Positions 9,627-21,184 of a stretch of DNA of 41,752 nucleotides are shown here, in pieces; positions within the stretch are counted from its first letter, which is position 1; each line of letters opens with the position of its first letter. Origin of the DNA: Nemertoderma westbladi (lineage: Eukaryota > Xenacoelomorpha > Nemertodermatida > Nemertodermatidae); the NCBI GenBank assembly GCA_032718475.1, contig JAUCBJ010002596.1, positions 1-41,752 on the forward strand, read 5' to 3'. The notes beneath the pieces were generated by a model that did no database searches, had not been told where the DNA came from, and saw nothing but the letters and a program-made list of their open reading frames with translations. The position numbers and the translations under genes are program-made.

Positions 9627-12600
9627 GCTGCAACCTGAAGGTAGGGGTGGGCGCTACTCCTATCTGCAACACGAAGGTATGGGTGGGCGCTAATCCTATC
9701 TGCTACCCGAAGGTTGGGGTGGGCGTTACTCCATCTGCTACCCGAAGGTAGGGGTGGGCGCTACTCCTATCTGCTACCCTAAGGTAGGGGTGGGCGCTAC
9801 TCCTATCTGCTACCCGAAGGTAGGGGTGGGTGCTACTCCTATCTGCTACCCGAAGGTAGGGGTGGGCGCTCCTCCTATCTGTCACCCGATGGTAGGGGTG
9901 GCGCTACTCCTATCTGCTTCCCGAAGGTAAGGGTGGGCGCTATTCCTATCTGCCACCCGATGGTAGCGAAGGCGCTACTCTTATCTGCTACCCGAAGGTA
10001 AGGGTGGGCGCTACTCCTATCTGCCACCCGATGGTAGGGGTGGGCGCTACTCATATCTGCTACCCGAAGGTAGGGGTGGGCGCTACTCCTATCTGATACC
10101 CGAAGGTAGGGGGTTGGCGCTACTCCTATCTGCTACCCGAAGGTAGGGGGTGGGCGCTACTCCTATCTGCTACCCGAAGGTAGGGGTGGGCGCTACTCCT
10201 ATCTGCTACCCGAAGGAAGGGGTGGGCGCTACTCCTGTCTGCTACCGGAAGGTTGGGGTGGGCGTTAATCCATCTGCTATCCGAAGGTAGGGGTGGGCGC
10301 TACTCCTATCTGCTACCCGAAGGTAGGGGTGGGAGCTACTCCTATCAGCTATCCGAAGGTAGGGGTGGGCGCTACTCCTATCTGCTACCCGAATGTAGGG
10401 GGTGGGCACTACTCCTATCTGCTACCCGAAGGTAGGGGTGGGCGCTACTCCTATCTGCTACCCGAAGGTAGGGGTGGGCGCTACTCCTATCTGCTACCGG
10501 AAGTTTGGGGTGGGCGTTAATCCATCTGCTACCCGAAGGTAGGGGTGGGCGCTACTCCTATCTGCTACCCGAAGGTAGGGGTGGGAGCTACTCCTATCTG
10601 CTACCCGAAGGTTGGGGTGGGCGTTACTCCATCTGCTACCCGAAGGTAGGGGTGGGCGCTACTCCTATCTGCTACCCGAAGGTAGGGGTGGGCGCTACTC
10701 CTATCTGCTACCCGAAGGCATGGGTGGGCGCTACTCCTATCTGCTACCCGAAGGTAGGGGTGGGAGCTACTCCTATCTGCTACCCGAAGGTTGGGGTGGG
10801 CGTTACTCCATCTGCTACCCGAAGGTAGGGGTGGGCGCTACTCCTATCTGCTACCCGAAGGTAGGGGTGGGCGCTACTCCTATCTGCTACCCGAAGGTAG
10901 GGGTGGGTGCTACTCCTATCTGCTACCCGAAGGTAGGGGTGGGCGCTCCTCCTATCTGCCACCCGATGGTAGGGGTCGGCGCTACTCCTATCTGCTTCCC
11001 GAAGGTAAGGGTGGGCGCTATTCCTATCTGCCACCCGATGGTAGCGGTGGGCGCTACTCCTATCTGCTACCCGAAGATAAGGGTGGGCGCTACTCCTATC
11101 TGCCACCCGATGGTAGGGGTGGGCGCTACTCATATCTGCTACCCGAAGGTAGGGGTTGGCGCTACTCCTATTTGATTCCCGAAGGTAGGGGGTGGGCGCT
11201 ACTCCTATCTGCTACCCGAAGGTAGAGGGGTGGGCGCTACTCCTGTCTGCTACCGGAAGGTTGGGGTGGGCGTTAATCCATCTGCTACCCGAAGGTAGGG
11301 GTGGGCGCTACTCTTATCTGCTACCCGAAGGTAGGGGTAGGAGCTACTCCTATCAGCTATCCGAAGGTAGGGGTGGGCGCTACTCCTATCTGCTACCCGA
11401 AGGTAGGGGGTGGGCGCTACTCCTATCTGCTACCCGAAGGTAGGGGTGGGCGCTACTCCTATCTGCTACCCGAAGGTAGGGGTGGGCGCTTACTCCTATC
11501 TGCTACCGGAAGGTTGAGGTGGGCGTTAATCCATCTGCTACCCGAAGGTAGGGGTGGGCGCTACTCCTATCTGCTACCCGAATGTAGGGGGTGGGCGCTA
11601 CTCCTATCTGCTACCCGAAGGTAGGGGTGGGCGCTACTCCTATCTGCTACCCGAAGGTAGGGGTGGGCGCTACTCCTATCTGCTACCGGAAGTTTGGGGT
11701 GGGCGTTAATCCATCTGCTACCCGAAGGTAGGGGTGGGCGCTACTCCTATCTGCTACCCGAAGGTAGGGGTGGACGCTACTCCTATCTGCTACCCGAAGG
11801 TAGGGGTGGGCGCTACTCCTGTCTGCTACACGAAGGCATGGGTGGGCGCTACTCCTATCTGCTACCCGAAGGTAGGGGTGGGAGCTACTCCTATCTGCTA
11901 CCCGAAGGTTGGGGTGGGCGTTACTCCATCTGCTACCCGAAGGTAGGGGTGGGCGCTACTCCTATCTGCTACCCGAAGGTAGGGGTGGGCGCTACTCCTA
12001 TCTGCTACCCGAAGGTAGGGGTGGGTGCTACTCCTATCTGCTACCCGAAGGTAGGGGTGGGCGCTCCTCCTATCTGCCACCCGATGGTAGGGGTCGGCGC
12101 TACTCCTATCTGCTTCCCGAAGGTAAGGGTGGGCGCTATTCCTATCTGCCACCCGATGGTAGCGGTGGGCGCTACTCCTATCTGCTACCCGAAGATAAGG
12201 GTGGGCGCTACTCCTATCTGCCACCCGATGGTAGGGGTGGGCGCTACTCATATCTGCTACCCGAAGGTAGGGGTTGGCGCTACTCCTATTTGATTCCCGA
12301 AGGTAGGGGGTGGGCGCTACTCCTATCTGCTACCCGAAGGTAGGGGGTGGGCGCTACTCCTATCTGCTACCCGAAGGTAGGGGTGGGCGCTACTCCTATC
12401 TGCTACCCGAAGGTAGGGGTGGGCGCTACTCCTGTCTGCTACCGGAAGGTTGGGGTGGGCGTTAATCCATCTGCTACCCGAAGGTAGGGGTGGGCGCTAC
12501 TCTTATCTGCTACCCGAAGGTAGGGGTAGGAGCTACTCCTATCAGCTATCCGAAGGTAGGGGGTGGGCGCTACTCCTATCTGCTACCCGAAGGTAGGGGG

Positions 12601-14888
12601 TGGGCGCTACTCCTATCTGCTACCCGAAGGTAGGGGTGGGCGCTACTCCTATCTGCTACCCGAAGGTAGGGGTGGGCGCTTACTCCTATCTGCTACCCGA
12701 AGGTAGGGGTGGGCGCTACTCCTGTCTGCTACCGGAAGGTTGGGGTGGGCGTTAATCCATCTGCTACCCGAAGGTAGGGGGTGGGCGCTACTCCTATCTG
12801 CTACCCGAAGGTAGGGGTGGGCGCTACTCCTATCTGCTACCCGAAGGTAGGGGTGGGCGCTACTCCTATCTGCTACCCGAAGGTAGGGGTGGGCGCTACT
12901 CCTATCTGCCACCCGATGGTAGTGGTGGGCGCTACTCCTTTCTGCTTCCCGAAGGTGGGGTAGGCGCTACTAATATCTGCTACCTGAAGGTAGGGGTGGA
13001 CGCTACTCCTGTCTGCTACACGAAGGTAGGGGTGGGCGCTACTCCTATCTGCTACCCGAAGGTAGGGATTGGCGGTACTCCTATCTGCTACCCGAAGGTA
13101 GGAGTGGGAGCTACTCCTATCTGTTACACGAAGGCATGGGTGGGCGCTACTCCTATCTGCTACCCGAAGGAAGGAGTGGGAGCTACTCCTATCTGCCACC
13201 CTATGGTAGGGGTGGGCGCTACTCCTTTCTGCTTCCCGAAGGTGGGGTAGGCGCTACTAATATCTGCTACCTAAAGGTAGGGGTGGGCGCTACTCCTGTC
13301 TGCTACACGAAGGCATGGGTGGGCGCTACTCCTATCTGCTACCTGAAGGTAGGGGTGGGCGCTACTCTTATCTGCTACCCGAAGGTAGGGGTGGGCGCTA
13401 CTCCTATCTGCTACCCGAAGGTAGGGATTGGCGGTACTCCTATCTGCTACCCGAAGGTAGGAGTGGGAGCTACTCCTATCTGTTACACGAAGGCATGGGT
13501 GGGCGTTACTCCATCTACCACCCGATGGTAGGGGTGGGCGCTACTCATATCTGCTACCCGAAGGTAGGGGTGGGCGCTACTCCTATCTGATACCCGAAGG
13601 TAGGGGGTTGGCGCTACTCCTATCTGCTACCCGAAGGTAGGGGGTGGGCGCTACTCCTATCTGCTACCCGAAGGTAGGGGTGGGCGCTACTCCTATCTGC
13701 TACCCGAAGGAAGGGGTGGGCGCTACTCCTGTCTGCTACCGGAAGGTTGGGGTGGGCGTTAATCCATCAGCTATCCAAAGGTAGGGGTGGGCGCTACTCC
13801 TATCTGCTACCCGAAGGTAGGGATTGGCGCTACTCCTATCTGCTACCCGAAGGTAGGGGTGGGCGCTACTCCTATCTGCTACCCAAAGGTAGGAGTGGGA
13901 GCTATTCCTATCTGCTACACGAAGGTATGGCTGGGCGGTACTCCTATCTGCTGCCAGAAGGTAGGGGTGGGCGCTACTCCTATCTGCTACCCGAAGGTAG
14001 GGGTGGGCGCTACTCCTATCTGCTACCAGAAGGTAGGGGTGGGCGCTACTCCTATCTGTTACCCGAAGGTAGGGGTGGGTGCTACTCCTATCTGCTACAC
14101 GAAGGTATGGCTGGGCGGTACTCCTATCTGCTACCAGAAGGTAGGGGTGGGCGCTACTCCTATCTGCTACCCGAAGGTAGGGGTGGGCGCTACTCCTATC
14201 TGCTACCAGAAGGTAGGGGTGGGCGCTACTCCTATCTGCTACACGAAGGTATGGGTGGGCGCTACTCCTATCTGCTACACGAAGGTATGGGTGGGCGCTA
14301 CTCCTATCTGCTACCCGAAGGTAGGAGTGGGAGCTATTCCTATCTGCTACACGAAGGTATGGCTGGGCGGTACTCCTATCTGCTACCAGAAGGTAGGGGT
14401 GGGCGCTACTCCTATCTGCTACCCGAAGGTAGGGGTGGGCGCTACTCCTATCTGCTACCAGAAGGTAGGGGTGGGCGCTACTCCTATCTGCTACACGAAG
14501 GTATGGGTGGGCGCTACTCCTATCTGCTACCCGAAGGTAGGGATTGGCGCTACTCCTATCTGCTACCCGAAGGTAGGGGTGGGCGCTACTCCTATCTGCT
14601 ACCCGAAGGTAGGAGTGGGAGCTATTCCTATCTGCTACACGAAGGTATGGCTGGGCGGTACTCCTATCTGCTACCAGAAGGTAGGGGTGGGCGCTACTCC
14701 TATCTGATACCCGAAGGTAGAGGGTGGGCGCTACTCCTATCTGCTACCCGAAGGTAGGGGTGGGCGCTACTCCTATCTGCTACCAGAAGGTAGGGGTGGG
14801 CGCTACTCCTATCTGCTACACGAAAGTATGGGTGGGCGGTACTCCTATCTGCTACCCTAAGGTAGGAGTGGGCACTACTCCTATCCCA
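9627..14888. repeat. 36-bp minisatellite of about 146 units
   Basis: The unit has GGTAGGGGTGGGCGC, then TACTCCTATCTG, then CTACCCGAA, with point variants (CACCCGATGG, CTACACGAAGGCATG, TTGGGGTGGGCGTTA). Because 36 is a multiple of 3, two sense frames encode 12-residue repeats (GRGGRYSYLLPE and VGVGATPICYPK), the third has TAG, and one antisense frame is also open (RSSAHPYLRVAD). Larger blocks recur: the stretch ending in the same antisense peptide terminus lies at 9703, 10780 and 11898, spacings of 1077 and 1118 bp. From about 12.9 kb a second block type with TACACGAAGGTATGG units dominates. The sequence shows no start context, splice site or polyadenylation signal suggesting a gene. Confidence 0.97.
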
Positions 14889-14939
14889 AGTGTTGCTCCC
14901 AGTAGTTCAACTGGTCTATATTTTGGCGACCCTAGTGAA

Positions 14940-15025
14940 TGAGAGGCAGAGTGGTCCCTGACGGGGCTCGAACCTACGACCCATAGATTGCCAGCCTGGT
15001 CATCTCAACATACTTAATCTACTCA
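14940..15025 (-). repeat. tRNA-derived (SINE-like) fragment
   Basis: Read on the minus strand, 14962-14974 is GGTTCGAGCCCCG, a good RNA polymerase III B box. It is followed by TCAGGGACCA and preceded by GACCAGGCTGGCAATC. The acceptor stem does not pair, so it is a tRNA-derived repeat rather than a tRNA gene. Confidence 0.45.
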
Positions 15026-15143
15026 GCCTTAATACCATTTTTAATTTAAGTATCGCCAAAAGTCCCATTCAGAATTTCAAGTCCCTCTGGGTTAAAACTA
15101 TTGAGGCGCAAAATTTGAATCTAAAATACTGAGACCACATGTA

Positions 15144-15182
15144 GGGAGGGGGGTGGGGGGTGGGGGTGGGGGATGGAGGGGG
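15144..15182 (+). other. G-quadruplex-prone G-rich run
   Basis: Six runs of three or more G separated by one to four bases (GGGA, GGGGGGT, GGGGGGT, GGGGGT, GGGGGATGGA, GGGGG). This fits the standard intramolecular quadruplex pattern on the + strand. It lies between the 36-bp array and the fold-back at 15252. Confidence 0.7.
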
Positions 15183-15251
15183 TGTATAATGCTTTGGCTT
15201 TTTAAGTAATTTTAAATTGAATTAATTTATGTTAAGCAATATACTCTTTAA

Positions 15252-15985
15252 GGGGGGGGGGGGGGGGGGGGTACACCATTTTGGTCCAAAATATGTAGAA
15301 ATTTTTTTATGGTCTACTGTATTATAATGCACCATTGAATGGTGTTTCCAAATCTGAAAACCGCTATTTAATAGCTCTTTTAGTTTTCATGTTATGTAAA
15401 TTTCCATTTAGGGAATCCTATTGAAATTACTATTACTATATATAATGAAAGGTCGATTATCTCCAAATATTTTTTTCATGAAATGTCAACTTCAAAACCC
15501 TACTTCTTCTACAATTTTTGAGTAATTAGTCTGAAACTTCCTGTGGGTGTCTAGATAGCCACCCTGCATAAAAGTATCAGACAACTTTTCGAAATTTTTT
15601 GTTAATAAAATTTAATACTATTTATATAAAACCTAAAAATTTGCATAAATTTGCAGCGCCACCTAGCGGTGCAGAATTATTTTAACAAAATTTCGCCTGA
15701 AAGTTATGTTGCCCCATCTTTGATCTATCATATAAAAAAACTTTCATGTGATTATGTTCAAAACTGTAAAAGCCTTAGGGTTTTAAGCGCAACCAAGTTT
15801 TTTTTGTTGTTAACTAGTATTAACTAATATTAAATAGCGAAAAAAAAAATTATGACCTGTCATGTAGAATAGCATCTTAGGCACCTACTGTATATGCCAA
15901 ATTTTAGCCACAACTAAACAATTTTGAAACGCTGAGAGTCATAAATCTAAGAATTGTCCGAAAATGGTGTACCCCCCCCCCCCCC
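15252..15985. mobile_element. Fold-back repeat with poly-G and poly-C ends
   Basis: G20 followed by TACACCATTTT at 15252-15282 faces AAAATGGTGTA followed by C14 at 15961-15985, giving a 734-bp unit. The interior has AATCTGAAAACCGCT, also seen near 1182, which suggests a repeat family. No target duplication was found and there is no coding sequence. Confidence 0.45.
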
Positions 15986-16229
15986 TTTTAAGCATTATAA
16001 GCTCAGGTCTATCATAACATTGCAATCTTCGAGTTTACGAATATGGCAACGAAATTCTCGAGAACCTACCGAAACGATTTCAATTCTAAGAAAAAAGTTT
16101 GAAAAAGAAAAAAATTGGAGGGTAAAATGTGTAAACTTCAGAATACTTCAATTCGCAGAATAGCAAGTTTACATCCTCCGGTTGAAATTGTATATACACT
16201 ACAGTAGGAACAATAATATGTATATTTTT

Positions 16230-16410
16230 AATTCTCCTTATTACTGTAAGTGTTTTATTGCGCTCATTTCTTCCCACCTTATAACAGGTACGGATACTGA
16301 CTGATACGTTTATTGTTTTGGTGAGATTCAGCCCTAATAATCTGGATTATTAGTGACAACTTGATGTTCCTCAAGTGGAGGTAAACTGCAAAGTGAAATA
16401 TATCATAAAA
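16230..16410. repeat. Dispersed repeat, copy 1
   Basis: Shares an ordered series of blocks with about 32200-32380: GTGTTTTAT, TTATAAC, CGTTTATTGTTTTGGT, GATTCAGCCCT, and CTGCAAAGTGAAATATATC. Both copies have the same orientation. The family is not recognised. Confidence 0.6.
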
Positions 16411-16940
16411 AGCGTAAACGTCCGCGTCTACTGACGCATGAACTGTCTAATTAACAAATTATTAACAACAACAAAGGGACAAAGGTCAGGTCTGTCAGGT
16501 CAGGTGTTGTCAGGTCAAAGGTTGGATTACAATCGAACCAAATATAACATGTCCATCTATATTAAAAACAATTTTAAGCCAACAATTAAATTGGAGATAA
16601 GTTAAAAAAACTCGGAAAGGAGAGTCGATAAATATCAAGAGGTCGCTGGAGTATTTCTTCTTTGTTAAAGGTTTTTAAATTTCAAACATAAGTGTTTTTA
16701 TACGTTTGGGGCATCCAAATAAATAGTTCTGGTGTATATTTGTTAACAATATAAATATAAAATTACATTGGAAATACCGCAAAAACTTCAGCTGACATTC
16801 CAAATATATTTATAACCAAAATTGAATAGATATAAATTACCACGCAGTATCCTAACTAACAGTAAATTATGTCTCCTTACATCAATACCAGGATTACACA
16901 ACATACTGTATATTGCACGGGGAATATACTGTACAGTAAG

Positions 16941-17355
16941 TAGTGTTTAATTAAACGGGATCCCGATCCCGAAAAACTGGGAGCCCGGCGAAAAATACAA
17001 CCCCGGTCCCGATCCGACTTTTTTTGTGACGGGATCCCGAAGTATAAATAGTGAAGTAAATTTGTTGAATAAACAGTTCCAGCGCGAACGGAAATGTTTT
17101 TATTGAATTGAATTTTTATGTCAGGAAACCATCCAGTAATCAATTGCAAAATAATTTAAATATAACTTTATCTTACTAATAGTTCAGAAGTATAACATAA
17201 AGTTAGTGTTACCCAAAACAAGCCACATACTGTTGTATAATACAGTATTAACTTTAAGGAATTTAATTCAAAATTACAATCCCGTTCACTATCTCGAAAA
17301 ACGGGATGCCGAGAGATAATCCCGGTCCCGAAAATCTGTTCCCCTTTAAACACTA
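16941..17355. mobile_element. Small hAT-like MITE
   Basis: Ends TAGTGTTTAA (16941-16950) and TTAAACACTA (about 17346-17355) are inverted. GTACAGTA occurs on both sides (16931-16938 and 17356-17363) and is a plausible 8-bp target duplication with a 2-bp offset on the left. CGGGATCCCG/CGGGACCGGG motifs lie just inside both ends. TAGTG starts and 8-bp duplications are typical of hAT elements. The 415 bp hold no transposase. Confidence 0.6.
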
Positions 17356-17363
17356 GTACAGTA

Positions 17364-17761
17364 TTAGTAGGCCCTAATCCCTATATACTGTAGGTATTTT
17401 TTTTTTACCAGGGGGCCCGTTTGAACCCATGTCATGGTAGAATAAGGTCGTTTTCCGCTGTTATAATTATTATATGTCATTGTACGCGAGTATTAGTAAA
17501 TTAATATTGCCAATATGCTATTAATTAATACCACTGTGTACCGGTGAGTCAACAGAGCGGACTGGAGGCCAAAGTTAATATTGCTTATTTATTATTTGAT
17601 AATATTTTATATTTTTCAAAATTTAACTATCTTATCTTGAAAATGACAAGGATTTATATACAATTTAGTGAACTACTCGAAAAAGAAGGTCAATTTCTAC
17701 CTCGTAAAATTAAATATGGCCCAAGGGACTGTATCCCTGGATACAATGTTGTAAGTACCAG
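17364..17761. other. AT-rich stretch upstream of the LINE, no gene seen
   Basis: Only short open frames with no recognisable product. Part may be LINE sequence too degraded to identify. Confidence 0.4.
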
Positions 17762-18270
17762 TTGGAAGTAAAAGTGTCTGAGTCTGTACTCCCAGATATT
17801 CCCATTGGCGATATCTCCTTTGCAGAAGTGAAGGCTGCTGCTGCAAAGAGCATCAAGACCAATCGTGCCAGTGGAGTAGAAATACCTGAGTGTTTAAAGC
17901 GTATCTATCCCATCATAGTAGACATGTACCGAACGGCAAGAGTCCCACAAGAAATGAAAACAAATAAGTTGGTGCCAGTTCCCAAGAAGGGCAACCTAAC
18001 ACTCTATGGTTCTTTTCGGGGAATCTCATTGATCTCGATTGCTGCAAAGCTATACAGTAGAGTTCTATTAAATAGCATCAGGGATCCCATTGAGAGACTG
18101 CTCCGTGGAAATCAGAATGGGTTCCGTAAAGGTCGTGGGACCATGGAGCCCATTTTGGCACTTAGAAGAATAATTGAAGAGTTATCAAAAAAGAAAGACA
18201 GGCATCTGGCTGTTATCTTTGTTGACTTCTTCAAGGCCTTTGATTCAGTCTCTCGCTCACGTATGTTCAG
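17762..18270 (+). pseudogene. LINE reverse transcriptase, segment 1 (fingers and motif A)
   Basis: Reads into the RT core: KLVPVPKKGN and GSFRGISLIS (motifs 1-2), NGFRKGRGT, then motif A AVIFVDFFKAFDSVS with both aspartates present. About ten residues usual between the GP/SG box and the first helix look deleted (RASGVEIPECLK runs straight on). The segment is cut at ATGTTCAG (18263-18270) by the hAT-like insertion; after it the frame reads foreign sequence. Confidence 0.85.
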
Positions 18271-19676
18271 TAGGGCGGTGCATTTTTTACTTTTTTTCGA
18301 TTTCATTGTTCTACCGGTGCACAAAAGTTGCCAAATGGTAAAAAAAATAAGGCAAAAAAAATTTCTTTCAATTTCGTCTATATCTTCACGGATCCCAAGA
18401 GGGTTGAAATTTTGTGCCATCGCGATGCACCATAATGAAATTTATAACAATATAACACATTGATGAAAGATCAATGAGTCAAAAAAGAACTTCCTGCATA
18501 TATCAAATGTCATCAAATGGGTCCAAACTTAGTTAGATACCAAAATTTTAATTTTTGGATTAAGGGAAGTAGTGCCACAGGCACATGACCAGAACTTACT
18601 CTTTGGCGCAAGTGATGATTATTCTCAATTTTGGTGATGGACAACTTTTAGTTCTCCTACGGCATTAATATTATGCTCATTAGAACCGCAATGACCGATT
18701 TAGTGGAGGTAGCCACCATCAAAACAAGCATAGAGCGAATAGATCTTGATATATTGCAGAAAATGTAAAGTACGGCACAAGTCAACATTACCGCCTTGAT
18801 GATTTATAGACAAATACACAAAAATGTTACTTCTAATTATCTTAAGGCATCAAAAATATACACATCACTCCAACAAATTGATTTAGTGTATACAAACAAC
18901 TTCAAAATTAAAGAGTAGTGATTAATTCACTATAGTATTTGTACAAAATCTGTGGAATGGGTCAACTCAATATCAAGTATTAATTGGTGGACATAGTCTT
19001 GACATTTTGTAAAATAACTCAAGAACTAATGACTCTATTCTTAGTTTGAAGGTGTCTTCACCCACTATATCGATCATTTCTGTGATGTGTCTATTCGTGA
19101 TTCCTTGAGATAATTCAAAATATCATTTTTAGTATATTTGTCCATATCACATCAAGGTGGTAATGTAGACTTGTGCCGGACTTCACATTTTCTGCGATAT
19201 CTCAAGAACTATTCGCTCTACGTTTGTTTTGAAGGTGTCTACCCACTAAATCGGCCATTGCGGTTCTAATGAGCATAATATGAATGCAGTAGGAGAACTC
19301 AAACTTGGCCATCGCAAAAATTGAGAATAATCATCACTTGCGCCAAATGGTAGGTTCTGGCCATGTGCCTGTGGCACTAGTTCGCTTGATCTAATAATTA
19401 AAATTTTGGTATCTAACTAAGTTTGGACCCATTTGATGACATTTGATGCATGCAGGAAGTTCTTTTTTGAGTCATTGATCTTTCATCAATGTGTTATATT
19501 GTTATAAATTTCATTATGGTGTATCGCGGTGGCACAAAATTTCAACCCTCTTGGGATCCGTGAAGATATAGACGAAATATAAAGAAATTTTTTTGCCTTA
19601 TTTTTTTACCATTTGGCAACTTTTGTGCACCGGTAGAACAATGAAATCGAAAAAAAGTAAAAAACGCACCGCCCTA
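18271..19676. mobile_element. 1406-bp hAT-like fold-back element inside the LINE
   Basis: Starts TAGGGCGGTGC and ends GCACCGCCCTA. Arms of about 550 bp (18271-18820 and 19128-19676) are near-identical in inverted orientation. Flanking octamers ATGTTCAG (18263-18270) and ATTTTCAG (19677-19684) match at 7 of 8, the expected 8-bp hAT target duplication. The interrupted LINE codons resume in frame after the second octamer. A divergent partial copy of arm sequence (CTCAAGAACTA, TTTGAAGGTGTCT, CCCACTA) lies in the 307-bp centre. There is no transposase ORF. Confidence 0.85.
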
Positions 19677-19684
19677 ATTTTCAG

Positions 19685-20022
19685 CATACTTTCATTATAT
19701 GGGATTCCTGATGAAATTATTGCAGCAATCAGATCAGTATACGATGGTTCGACAACACTTGTGTCTATTGTTGACGGTGACACAGAACCATTTGAAGTGT
19801 TATGGGGCGTCCTCCAGGGAGACACACTTGAACCATTCTTGTTCATAATTGTTGTTGACTATGTTCTACGCATGTCCTTAGATCATCAAAATGATGATGG
19901 GGTGATGATAACTCCACCTATTGGCTCCAGAAGTCGAGGAAATCCTGCCAAATACCTAACTGATCTAGACTTTGCTGATGACTTAGGAGTACTCTCAGAA
20001 TCACTAGAGGGAACTCAACGGC
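19685..20022 (+). pseudogene. LINE reverse transcriptase, segment 2 (motifs B and C)
   Basis: Continues the frame: SLYGIPDEII, then GVLQGDTLEPFLF (motif B) and LDFADDLGVLSE (motif C, FADD catalytic pair intact), ending at GTQR. AACGGC at 20017-20022 is the left copy of the next insertion's 6-bp target duplication. The ORF reads two more codons into the insertion and stops. Confidence 0.88.
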
Positions 20023-20073
20023 AGTAGTAGGGTCTTGGGCGGCTCTGCGACAGTTAGACCCCACTGACACCCA

Positions 20074-20095
20074 TTGGGTGTCATATGACACCCAA
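20074..20095. repeat. Subterminal perfect palindrome (left arm)
   Basis: A 22-bp perfect palindrome centred on CATATG with arms TTGGGTGT/ACACCCAA, 51 bp from the left end. The same palindrome sits at 26549-26570 in the right arm. Several further TGTCA/TGACA half sites surround it (for example GGTGTCATAAGTGACACC near 20340). Such sites often bind an element's own recombinase. Confidence 0.8.
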
Positions 20096-21038
20096 TTATC
20101 ACCCTATGGGTGTCATTGGGTGTCATTGGCGCCAGACTGTCTGGGTGACACCTCCCAATTAGGCTAATTAGACCCTAATTGAAAGGTGTCATCAATTAAT
20201 TAGTACAATTAAACCCTAACAGGTGTCATATGACTCCTAATTAGGGTTTAATTGATTATCCTAATTAATCAGACTGATTAGCGCCCTGACACACAATGGG
20301 TCATCAGTGTTGTCCAAGTGTCACAGAGCCGGGGGAAGAGGGTGTCATAAGTGACACCGCAGCTCTTTTATTCATTAATACTTATTTATTCGTATTTAAT
20401 TCTAAATTAATTATTCATTTGTACTTTATTTTAAATTAATTAATTGTATTACTTTTACTTTATACATTGATTTCTTAGCCATACTTAGCCATAGGGTATA
20501 CAGCTCCCCCACTGGCAACTAATTACTCTTATCTATATCCAGACAGCTTTATCGTTGACCTTTAACCCCCCAATTAGCTTTAACCAAGCAACAGCTTATT
20601 AATAATAGTTGTATCCAAGCGCCCCGCCCCCCCTCTCGTGACAGCTCTGATTACTAATTACTCTTACCTATATCCAACCGTCTGCAGGTCCATAGTCTGC
20701 CGCTAGAGGGCGTATTATCTGAAAATTAACATCTTCTCTAACTTTGTTATTTACAATCCGCAAAACTATGAAGTTATATTGCTTAAGAGTTCTAAGGGGC
20801 GAGCCATGAGGCAAGATGTTTGAGACTTATTTAGATATATTATTACTTAATTTGACCCCCCAATCGGCATCTACTACGGCATAGGCTATATCTTTTGCAG
20901 AGTCACAGAGTAGTATGAAGTTCCCCAGTCTGCCGCTAGAGGGCGAAATGTCTCAAAGTGAAAACCATACGGTAGCCATGAATTGGTTACTAGGCAATAA
21001 TACTGCATTTTGCAACGTTAGGCCTATTGCTGACCGAA

Positions 21039-21129
21039 CGAAAACTGCCCTGGTTCATGCAGGGATCGAACCCATGACATACGGGAGATGTGAATTCAAC
21101 GCAACCACTACACCAAGGTGGAACAGTAA
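21039..21129 (-). repeat. tRNA-derived sequence in the left arm
   Basis: Minus strand: A box TGGTGTAGTGG and B box GGGTTCGATCCC, ending GCATGAACCA. The acceptor and T stems do not pair properly, so this is a SINE-like tRNA relic. Its twin is at 24500-24590 in the right arm. TTGAATTCACATCTC in its middle recurs at about 40815. Confidence 0.7.
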
Positions 21130-21184
21130 CCTTCGAATTTGTTCGTTGACGTTCGAATTTGTAAGACTCTCATTTAAGACCTGA

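Noticed and set aside
2889-14888. CRISPR array
   Set aside because: The repeats are directly abutting tandem units with no unique spacers, in an animal-type genome with introns.
9703-14942. ORFs of up to 336 codons in the 36-bp array
   Set aside because: Overlapping frames on both strands are open at once, the products are 12-residue repeats, and there is no start context or gene signal.
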